From Opitutales bacterium (GTDB lineage: Bacteria > Verrucomicrobiota > Verrucomicrobiia > Opitutales > Intestinicryptomonadaceae): 5,245 bases of DNA. The notes below the pieces were generated by a model. That model was not told the DNA's origin. It worked only from the letters and a program-made list of their open reading frames with translations, and searched no databases. Shown one piece after another: positions 1 through 4,561 of the stretch. The stretch covers positions 1 through 5,245 of the forward strand of contig JAFXRX010000215.1 in the NCBI GenBank assembly GCA_017526045.1. The letters are read 5' to 3'. The translations under genes were made by a program, and so were the position numbers. Each line of letters starts with the position of its first letter. Position 1 is the stretch's first letter.

Positions 1-1024
1 CATGCTTTAAAAACGACGCAAACGCAGCGTCCGCGCCCGCATAGCGGTCGAATTCGACGCCTTCTGCGGCAAGCTTTTCCTGCAAGGCGGCGCGCGGCAA
101 GCCGTAATACTGCGAATAGTCGAAAACAGGAGTTTGTTCGCCTATATTTTTTTGGACAAACGCGCTAAGCGCTTCAGAGCTTTTTATTTCCTCGAAATCC
201 GCGTAGGCTGTGGGGTCGAAAACCTCCTGAATGTCGCGGTCGCCGAATTTAAGCCACTTATTTTGCTGGTTTTTTTGCTGGCGGTTTTGCGCGTTGCGGT
301 TCTGCGCCTGCAAATTGCGCTGCGGCTGGCCGCGGTTCTGCTGCCCGCGGTTTTGAGAATTGCCGCGCTGCCTGTTCTGGATGTTTTGAAAGCGGCTGTT
401 CTGGCTGCGCTGCTTGTTCTGGTTGTTGCGGAAGCGGTTTTGCTGGTTTTTGTTCTGATTGTAGCGGTTCTGCTGCAAGGCCTCCGCGTTTTCAGAAATT
501 TCGCCGCCCGATTGGGCTTCGTCAAAATCCTCCTCTTCATCGGGGCGGGTACAGTAGGAGTCGGGCTCCAAATCCGCAAGGTCGGTCGAAAAATGCGTCG
601 GAATTTCGTCGTCGCCGCCGCCATTGCCATCGGCCTCGGCTTCGGCATAGTCGCTGTCGCCCGTGTAGGAAAATTCGTCGTTTCTTATGTTGCTTTCGCG
701 CTCGCGGTTGCGGCGGCTGTTATTTTCAAATTCGGCTTCCTCGTCATACCCGTCGGAGGCGTCCGCGGCGGGTTCGGCGGGCGGCTCAAACGCGGGCTGC
801 TCCGCGCTTTCGCGCGGGGGCAATTCCTCTTCCGAGGCGGCGCGCGCTTTTGCGCGGCGCGCGCGCGGGGCGGAAGCTTCCTCTGCGGGGGCTTCGGCAT
901 TTTGCATAGCGGCCTCCGCCTCCTTCAAAGCCTTGGGCTTGCGCCCCCTCCTCTTTTTGGGGGCTTCGACAATTTCAGGCGAGGCTTCGCCCGCGGGATT
1001 TTGTGCAAGATTTTCTTCGTCCAT
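1..1024 (-). CDS. rho: Probable transcription termination factor Rho, N-terminal part (runs off window)
   Basis: The frame is open from an ATG at 1024-1022 to the window edge, giving 341 codons and no stop. Seen: a basic AT-hook-like patch (KKRRGRKPK, residues 23-31); an Ala/Glu/Arg-rich stretch (about 32-88); an acidic segment (about 90-182); and an extreme Asn/Gln/Arg-rich, almost uncharged-acid-free tract (about 184-255). After these comes a more ordinary, foldable segment (256-341) containing FDYSQYYGLPRAALQEKLAA (301-320), which resembles the Rho N-terminal helical domain. The ATPase core is not in the window. Known: Rho is the hexameric RNA helicase that ends transcription, and Rho in several phyla carries long disordered insertions. 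Inferred: the identity rests on this architecture and on the position after coaE, a pairing I recall from PVC genomes. No Shine-Dalgarno precedes the start; the leader is A/T-rich. Alternative: another disordered RNA-binding protein. Confidence 0.58.
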   Translation of the reverse strand, partial: MDEENLAQNPAGEASPEIVEAPKKRRGRKPKALKEAEAAMQNAEAPAEEASAPRARRAKARAASEEELPPRESAEQPAFEPPAEPAADASDGYDEEAEFENNSRRNRERESNIRNDEFSYTGDSDYAEAEADGNGGGDDEIPTHFSTDLADLEPDSYCTRPDEEEDFDEAQSGGEISENAEALQQNRYNQNKNQQNRFRNNQNKQRSQNSRFQNIQNRQRGNSQNRGQQNRGQPQRNLQAQNRNAQNRQQKNQQNKWLKFGDRDIQEVFDPTAYADFEEIKSSEALSAFVQKNIGEQTPVFDYSQYYGLPRAALQEKLAAEGVEFDRYAGADAAFASFLKH

Positions 1025-1066
1025 AAAAACTATATCTGTAAAAACATAAAAAAATGAAAAATTTTT

Positions 1067-1642
1067 TCAAAGGCGCGCCAAAAACAATTCGATTTGCTCC
1101 CTTAAAAAATCGACGCTTCCGTCATTAAAAAACGCCGTTTGCGAGCGCGCAACCTTTTCAGACTGGGGCATCTGCGCCCCCGTGCGCCTTTCAATTTCCA
1201 CAAGGGACATCCCCCTTTGCAACAGCCTTTGAACGCGCACCCCTTCGCTGCAAAAAACAGTAAGGCATATGTCGAAATTCTTTTCAAGATTTTTTTCAAA
1301 CAAAAGCGGGATTTCCACGACGCACACTTCCGCGCCCGCGCTCCCCTGCCGCCACAATTTTTCAACGCGCGGGTGGATTATCTTTTCGAGGGCGGCAAGC
1401 TTTTTTTCGTCGGCAAAAACCGCGTCGGCTATTTTTTTGGCGTCGGGCTGCCCGCCTTCAAAACAGCAATCGCCCAAAGCTTCGCGGATTTGCGCCTGCG
1501 CCTGCAAGTCCTCAAACAAGACTTTTTTTGCGAGCTTGTCGGCGTCCAAAACGCGCATTCCAAGCTCCGCAAAAATCCGCCCCGCCGCGCTTTTGCCCGC
1601 GCCTATCGAGCCGGTCAAGGCTATCAAAAGATTTTTTTTCAT
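1067..1642 (-). CDS. coaE: Dephospho-CoA kinase
   Basis: Catalyses the last step of coenzyme A synthesis, ATP-dependent 3'-phosphorylation of dephospho-CoA, in the cytosol. The 191-residue product has the usual family length. Seen: P-loop GSIGAGKS (residues 11-18), the DADK motif (33-36; usual form DAD), IHP (89-91), EIPLLFE (110-116), an Arg-rich lid region ERRTGAQ (151-157) and FNDGS (172-176) near the C-terminus. These occur in family order and none is missing. I chose the ATG at 1642, so the protein begins MKKNLLIALTG; a longer in-frame start at 1675 would add 11 residues (MPALPFCVVFE) ahead of the normal first beta strand. The leader has only a weak GAG just before the ATG. It lies 43 bp after gpsA and 42 bp before the probable rho gene, consistent with one transcript. 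Confidence 0.95.
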   Translation of the reverse strand: MKKNLLIALTGSIGAGKSAAGRIFAELGMRVLDADKLAKKVLFEDLQAQAQIREALGDCCFEGGQPDAKKIADAVFADEKKLAALEKIIHPRVEKLWRQGSAGAEVCVVEIPLLFEKNLEKNFDICLTVFCSEGVRVQRLLQRGMSLVEIERRTGAQMPQSEKVARSQTAFFNDGSVDFLREQIELFLARL

Positions 1643-1685
1643 CTCAAAAACAACGCAAAACGGCAGCGCGGGCAAGCCGCCCCCG

Positions 1686-2675
1686 CTATTTGCTAAGCAT
1701 TCTGTTTAGGCATGTCTGCCTGTCGATTTTGCCCTCGGAAAGGTCGCACAAAGTCGACATAATGGGCAGATGCAAGCCGTTTTTCTCAAACATCCTGCAA
1801 ATTTGAATGGTCTCCAAGCCCGCGCAAACCCTGCCGTTCAAGGCAGCCAACGCAGCCTCGACGCTCGCGCCCCTGCCGAGCTGCTCGCCCGTCCTGCGGT
1901 TGCGCGAGTCGGGGCTCATGCAGGTTGTAAGGACGTCGCCCAAGATGGCAGATTCCTTAATGAAAGAGTCGCTCCACGCGCCGAGAGAGGCCGAGGCGCG
2001 GTAGATTTCCTGAAAGCCGCGCGCCATGATTATCGCCTTGGTGTTCGCGCCCAAATTCATGCCGTCGCAAAAACCCGCGGCAAGGGCTACAATGTTTTTG
2101 AGAGCCGCGCCGACTTCGACGCCAACGACGTCCTGCGTCGGGCGCACGTTGAAAGTCGGGGTCGTGAAAGCCTCCGCCGCCTTTTCCGCGGAACGCCTGT
2201 CCTGCAAGGCGACGACAGCCTCGGCATACTTGCCTTTCGCGACTTCGAATGCGATGTTCGGCCCCATAATCGAGCCGCAAGAGCCCGCCTGGGCAACGCA
2301 CGCCTTCAAGACCTGCGAGGGCCTGCGCCAAGTTCCGATTTCAATGCCCTTGCCCGCGTTTATCATAATCGCGCCCTCTTTTACAAACGGGGCGAATTTC
2401 TTCGCGGTTGAATCCAAATACTGAATGGGCACGCCCCAAACCAAAAGCTCCGAGCCTTCAATGGCCTCCTGCGGCTCGTTTGTAAAATTTACATTTTCGG
2501 GGATTTGGATGTCGGGCAAAAACAGCGCGTTTGTGCGCGATTTTTTTACGGAGTCGACGACCTCGGGCTCGCGCGCCCAGACGGAGACGTTTTTAATGTT
2601 CTTTGAAAGGATTATCGCAAGCGAGCTGCCCCAAGCGCCCGCGCCCAAAACCGCTACTTTTTTAAAGTCTGACAT
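1686..2675 (-). CDS. gpsA: NAD(P)+-dependent glycerol-3-phosphate dehydrogenase
   Basis: Reduces dihydroxyacetone phosphate to sn-glycerol-3-phosphate, the backbone precursor of membrane phospholipids, in the cytosol. The 329-residue protein is full length. Seen: N-terminal Rossmann loop GAGAWG (residues 10-15), NAGKGIE (106-112, with Lys109), GPNIAFEV (138-145), GVEVGAALKN (185-194, with the catalytic Lys193), GANTKAIIMARG (209-220), GDVLTTC (246-252) and SRNRRTGEQLGRG (257-269). Together these define the family. Small departures from the usual forms are Asn140 where Ser or Thr is common (GPS/GPT), and NAGKG in place of NATKG. Catalytic residues look intact, so I expect activity. The start is the ATG at 2675, placed right before the Rossmann strand; its leader is A/T-rich with no clear Shine-Dalgarno. 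It follows the SDR gene by 31 bp. Confidence 0.97.
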   Translation of the reverse strand: MSDFKKVAVLGAGAWGSSLAIILSKNIKNVSVWAREPEVVDSVKKSRTNALFLPDIQIPENVNFTNEPQEAIEGSELLVWGVPIQYLDSTAKKFAPFVKEGAIMINAGKGIEIGTWRRPSQVLKACVAQAGSCGSIMGPNIAFEVAKGKYAEAVVALQDRRSAEKAAEAFTTPTFNVRPTQDVVGVEVGAALKNIVALAAGFCDGMNLGANTKAIIMARGFQEIYRASASLGAWSDSFIKESAILGDVLTTCMSPDSRNRRTGEQLGRGASVEAALAALNGRVCAGLETIQICRMFEKNGLHLPIMSTLCDLSEGKIDRQTCLNRMLSK

Positions 2676-2706
2676 ATTTTTATTTTTGATTTAAGGGATT
2701 TATTTT

Positions 2707-3591
2707 TTATTGGCGCACCCTCGCCAAAATCGCGCCGGCGATTTTGCCCATGAGAGAGCGCGGTATTAAATAATTTGCAAATGTTAGCACAGAATTTAAG
2801 AAACCTACAACCTTTAAATTTTTTCTTTTGCAAAAAGCGAAAAGCGCGGCGAGCGCAACCTGTTCTGGCTCGTGCCCGAAATTCGACTTTAAAGGCCGCT
2901 TGTCAAAGCCCGCGCGACGGAAGAAATTCGAGGTCGTGGGCCCCGGGCACAGACACAGGCAAGCGGCGCCGAACTTGCGCATCTCGTAGTCTAGCGCGAG
3001 CGAAAAATTCATTACGTAAGACTTTGTCGCGCCATAGACGCTCAAATACGGGCAAGGCTGCCATGCGGCAGTGCTTGCAACGTTTATGATGCCGCCGCCG
3101 TTTGCGCGGATAAGCGGCATAAATTTGCCGCAAAGATAAGTCAGCGCGCGCACGTTTACGTCAATCATGTTGGCGTTGTGCGCCAAATTGGGCTCGGGGA
3201 AAGGCCCGTACGCTCCGAAGCCCGAATTGTTTATGAGCAAAATTTTGCGGTTTTTTGCGGGATTTTCCGCGCTTTGCAGATTTTTTTCGATTAAATTTCG
3301 GATTTCAACAAATGCGCAATCTATTTTATCCAAGCAAGATAGGTCGCATTGGAAGTCGAAAACATTGCCCCTTTCAAAAAATTTTTCGCTTTTTGTGCGA
3401 GAAATGTTGCAAATTAAAATATTTTTTGGTAATCTGTAAACCAGTTCAAGAAAAGAGCGACCTATCCCCGAACTGCCTCCGGTCAAAATTACGGCGGAGT
3501 AGCTTTGGGACAAGTTTTCCAAGACTTTCAAGGTTTTGCGATTTTCCTTGAAATTGCTCTTTATAGCATTTTTTGGATTGTCGATATTCAT
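2707..3591 (-). CDS. Short-chain dehydrogenase/reductase (classical SDR, substrate unknown)
   Basis: A 294-residue NAD(P)-dependent oxidoreductase of the classical SDR type (COG0300-like). Seen: cofactor loop TGGSSGIG (residues 37-44), CDLS (82-85) for adenine contact, NNSG (121-124, usual form NNAG), Asn145 in the helix-4 region (IDVNVRAL), catalytic Ser173 in NVAST, Tyr186 and Lys190 in YGATK, and PGPT (216-219). All catalytic residues are present. About 30 charged or polar residues precede the first Rossmann strand; there is no other Met in that stretch, so the ATG at 3591 is the only reasonable ATG start, though a non-ATG start nearer the fold cannot be excluded. No Shine-Dalgarno is visible. 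The C-terminal part after residue 240 holds a hydrophobic segment (LKVVGFLNSVLTFANYLI) that may favour membrane association. The place before gpsA invites a lipid or fatty-acyl role, but this is inference only. Confidence 0.9.
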   Translation of the reverse strand: MNIDNPKNAIKSNFKENRKTLKVLENLSQSYSAVILTGGSSGIGRSFLELVYRLPKNILICNISRTKSEKFFERGNVFDFQCDLSCLDKIDCAFVEIRNLIEKNLQSAENPAKNRKILLINNSGFGAYGPFPEPNLAHNANMIDVNVRALTYLCGKFMPLIRANGGGIINVASTAAWQPCPYLSVYGATKSYVMNFSLALDYEMRKFGAACLCLCPGPTTSNFFRRAGFDKRPLKSNFGHEPEQVALAALFAFCKRKNLKVVGFLNSVLTFANYLIPRSLMGKIAGAILARVRQ

Positions 3592-3606
3592 ATTGGCAAA
3601 AATAAT
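3578..3606 (+). promoter_or_regulatory. Candidate promoter for hpf
   Basis: TTGTCG (3578-3583, four of six consensus positions) and AATAAT (3601-3606, five of six) are 17 bp apart. The predicted start near 3613 leaves a leader of roughly 40 bases before the hpf ATG. The -35 box lies inside the first codons of the divergent SDR gene, and the -10 box overlaps that of the minus-strand candidate promoter. Pattern only. Confidence 0.33.
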
Positions 3607-3630
3607 TTCACAATTTCATCTCGGCATCAA
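3602..3630 (-). promoter_or_regulatory. Candidate promoter for the SDR-gpsA-coaE-rho run
   Basis: On the minus strand TTGATG (3630-3625) and AATTAT (3607-3602) are separated by 17 bp; each matches the sigma-70 consensus at four of six positions. Transcription would begin only a few bases before the SDR ATG at 3591, giving an almost leaderless mRNA, which fits the absence of a Shine-Dalgarno there. Based on pattern only. Confidence 0.3.
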
Positions 3631-3641
3631 GCCATAAACAG

Positions 3642-3647
3642 AAAGGA
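3642..3647 (+). promoter_or_regulatory. Ribosome binding site of hpf
   Basis: AAAGGA lies four bases before the ATG at 3652. It is the clearest Shine-Dalgarno-like site in the window and decides the hpf start against in-frame upstream codons that reach back to 3505. Confidence 0.7.
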
Positions 3648-3651
3648 AAAC

Positions 3652-4032
3652 ATGAATAACAACGAAATCATCATCTCCGGCCAAAACCTCGAATTGACAG
3701 ACGCGCTCAAGCAGGAAGTCTACTCCAAGATGGAAAAACTTTTCAAGCACCAGGAAAAAATAATCAGGCTTCGCATAGACTTGGAGTACAGCCCCAACCG
3801 CAACCATGAAGACGAATTCATTGCAAAGGGGCGCATAGAAATCGAGGGCCCGGACATGGTGATAAGCATCGCCTCGGGCGACATGTACAAGTCGATAAGC
3901 GAGCTTGCCGACAAGCTCGACCGCAAGATTAGGCGGGCGCGGCGCCTTGTGAAGGTCAAGACCAAGAAGGTGAAGAACGTCGATATTTCAAACAACATTC
4001 CAAACGCCGAAAAAGTCGGCGCGCGGCAGTAG
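3652..4032 (+). CDS. hpf: Ribosome hibernation-promoting factor, short form (HPF/YfiA family)
   Basis: A 126-residue protein of the S30AE / sigma-54 modulation family, which binds the 30S subunit across the mRNA and tRNA sites and helps inactivate ribosomes in stationary phase or starvation. Seen: the beta-alpha-beta-beta-beta-alpha pattern, starting with IIISGQNLELTDALKQEVYSKMEKL (written here as residues 6-30), then strands RLRIDLEYS (39-47), DEFIAKGRIEIEG (54-66) and VISIASGDMYKSISELADKL (70-89). The typical basic end of the last helix follows (RKIRRARRLVKVKTKKVK, 91-108). The C-terminal dimerisation domain of long HPF (total about 180-190 residues) is absent, so this is a short form with a polar tail. 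The start at 3652 is set by the Shine-Dalgarno AAAGGA. The gene is monocistronic, divergent from the SDR operon, and closed by a strong terminator. Confidence 0.92.
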   Translation: MNNNEIIISGQNLELTDALKQEVYSKMEKLFKHQEKIIRLRIDLEYSPNRNHEDEFIAKGRIEIEGPDMVISIASGDMYKSISELADKLDRKIRRARRLVKVKTKKVKNVDISNNIPNAEKVGARQ

Positions 4033-4052
4033 AAAGGCGAGCATCATTTAAC

Positions 4053-4086
4053 AAAAAACCGAAGCCAAAAGGCTTCGGTTTTTTTT
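4053..4086 (+). terminator. Intrinsic terminator of hpf
   Basis: Arms 4053-4066 and 4071-4084 (core CCGAAGCC / GGCTTCGG, loop AAAA) are perfectly complementary and are followed by a run of T that extends to 4086. It begins 21 bases after the hpf stop. The A-run on the 5' side means it could also work on the minus strand. Confidence 0.93.
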
Positions 4087-4109
4087 GCATTCCCATATTG
4101 CAATTTTCT

Positions 4110-4150
4110 AAAAAAGAAAAAAAGGCATAAAAAACAAAGTGCTTTATGCC
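4110..4150 (-). terminator. Hairpin with T-tract, minus-strand terminator; remnant of the repeat family
   Basis: GGCATAAA (4124-4131) and TTTATGCC (4143-4150) pair over 8 bp with an 11-base loop. Read on the minus strand the stem is followed by seven T, one C and six T (4123-4110), a good intrinsic terminator for anything transcribed leftwards through the repeat region. It also belongs to the repeat: TTTATGCCGC (4143-4152) recurs at 4361-4370 at the end of unit A, and both copies stand just before a copy of the 16-base head sequence. Confidence 0.65.
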
Positions 4151-4155
4151 GCCCC

Positions 4156-4372
4156 GCGTCCCTATGTTTCTTTTGCTGGCAGTTAGCGCACAGAAACAAA
4201 CAAGAAGTCGTGAAGAGTGAGGACAGCAAAAAACAGGGTTCCCAAAAATGTTTTTGAAAAAAACTTTTTGGGATGTTAGGGGTGCGAAGGAGTGTACAAA
4301 AAAAGGTACTCGACTGAGCACCCTTTCTTGATCCCGGAACTATTCGCGGCTTATTGTTTGTTTATGCCGCGA
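4156..4372. repeat. Structured tandem repeat, unit A (217 bp)
   Basis: Begins with GCGTCCCTATGTTTCT (4156-4171), then TGCTGGCAG (4174-4182), AGCGCA (4185-4190) and GAGGACA (4219-4225). All recur in unit B at a constant offset of 217. Later blocks GTGCG (4282-4286; TGCG in B), GAGTGTA (4290-4296), TACTCGAC (4307-4314), AGCA (4317-4320) and CGGA-CTAT (4335-4343) recur in B at an offset of 170-171. The difference is one 46-base hairpin present only in A. Arms 4194-4218 and 4339-4363 pair in one register at 23 of 25 positions, two of them G-U if the RNA is plus-strand. An apical stem forms from AGGGGTGC (4278-4285) and GCACCCTT (4318-4325), enclosing a smaller hairpin. TGTTTCT (4165-4171) and AGAAACA (4192-4198) form another inverted repeat. 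No ORF is credible. Family not recognised. Confidence 0.8.
4240..4273. repeat. Extra hairpin inserted in unit A
   Basis: TCCCAAAAA (4240-4248) pairs with TTTTTGGGA (4265-4273); inside, GTTTTT (4250-4255) pairs with AAAAAC (4259-4264), giving a nearly continuous 15-bp stem with one bulged T and a three-base loop. It accounts for the 46 bases that unit A has and unit B lacks between GAGGACA and the apical stem. Confidence 0.75.
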
Positions 4373-4541
4373 ACGTCCCCATGTTTCTACTGCTGGCAGC
4401 GAGCGCAGAGCAAAAGCGTTAGAGCAAAGCATAGCGAGGACAAAAATAAAGCCTGCGCGGGAGTGTATCAAATACATACTCGACCAAGCAGGCTTTATTT
4501 TTCACGGAGCTATGCAAAGCTATAACGCTTTTGCACAGCTC
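4373..4541. repeat. Structured tandem repeat, unit B (169 bp)
   Basis: Head ACGTCCCCATGTTTCT (4373-4388) differs from the unit A head at two of 16 bases; TGCTGGCAG (4391-4399), AGCGCA (4402-4407) and GAGGACA (4436-4442) follow at the same spacing as in A. The unit folds into one long imperfect hairpin: CAAAAGCGTTA (4411-4421) with TAACGCTTTTG (4523-4533), AGC (4423-4425) with GCT (4519-4521), GCATAGC (4429-4435) with GCTATGC (4509-4515), and AAAAATAAAGCCTGC (4442-4456) with GCAGGCTTTATTTTT (4488-4502). The tip carries GAGT-GTAT (4461-4468) against ATAC-AT-ACTC (4472-4481). An alternative local hairpin, TGCAAAGC (4513-4520) with GCTTTTGCA (4527-4535), sits just before the next head copy. No credible ORF. 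Confidence 0.82.
4442..4502. terminator. Likely bidirectional terminator inside unit B
   Basis: A perfect 15-bp stem (4442-4456 / 4488-4502) has a G/C base (GCCTGC / GCAGGC) and A/T-rich ends that give TTTATTTTT on the plus strand and the same on the minus strand. It is the nearest terminator-like structure downstream of the minus-strand barrel gene (stop at 4562). The 31-base loop contains a small hairpin, longer than in a classical terminator. Confidence 0.6.
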
Positions 4542-4557
4542 GCGTCCCTATGTTTCT
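4542..4557. repeat. Third copy of the repeat head (16-mer)
   Basis: GCGTCCCTATGTTTCT is identical to the head of unit A (4156-4171). The similarity ends here: the TGCTGGCAG and AGCGCA blocks are missing, and the stop codon of the convergent gene begins four bases later (4562-4564). This looks like the right boundary of the array. Confidence 0.85.
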
Positions 4558-4561
4558 GATA

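Noticed and set aside
134..1057. 307-codon plus-strand open frame rich in Leu, Val and Ala, resembling a membrane protein
   Set aside because: It lies antisense to the Asn/Gln/Arg- and Ala/Glu-rich N-terminus of the probable rho gene. The hydrophobic look is the antisense reading of that biased composition; the minus-strand frame has a continuous protein and fits the operon.
1055..1069. Terminator between coaE and rho from the palindrome TGAAAAA / TTTTTCA
   Set aside because: The stem is nearly all A-T with almost no loop, too weak for an intrinsic terminator; T-rich leaders occur before other genes of this run.
3505..3651. Upstream extension of hpf to a start at 3505
   Set aside because: It would overlap the SDR gene start in antisense and add 49 residues unlike any HPF; the Shine-Dalgarno at 3642-3647 fixes the start at 3652.
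3956..4321. 121-codon minus-strand open frame across the hpf end and repeat unit A
   Set aside because: It crosses the hpf terminator and overlaps hpf in antisense, is rich in Phe and Cys without any family pattern, and the homologous part of unit B is not preserved as protein (stops fall in the corresponding frame).
4292..4525. 77-codon plus-strand open frame starting in unit A and ending in unit B
   Set aside because: It runs through hairpin arms and both repeat units, has no ribosome binding site and no conserved reading between the repeat copies.
4373..4541. Integron attC site
   Set aside because: The long imperfect hairpin with GTTAG and TAAC near the arms recalls attC, but the GTTRRRY and RYYYAAC core sites are not present at the outer ends in the right orientation, and there is no integrase or cassette array.
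4156..4557. CRISPR array
   Set aside because: Only three copies of a 16-base head, unequal spacing (217 and 169), and the intervening sequences are themselves homologous and self-complementary, not unique spacers.
4087..4561. Insertion sequence or transposon remnant
   Set aside because: No transposase fragment, no terminal inverted repeats bounding the whole region and no target-site duplication that I can find. A non-autonomous foldback element remains possible, but is not supported enough to call as mobile.
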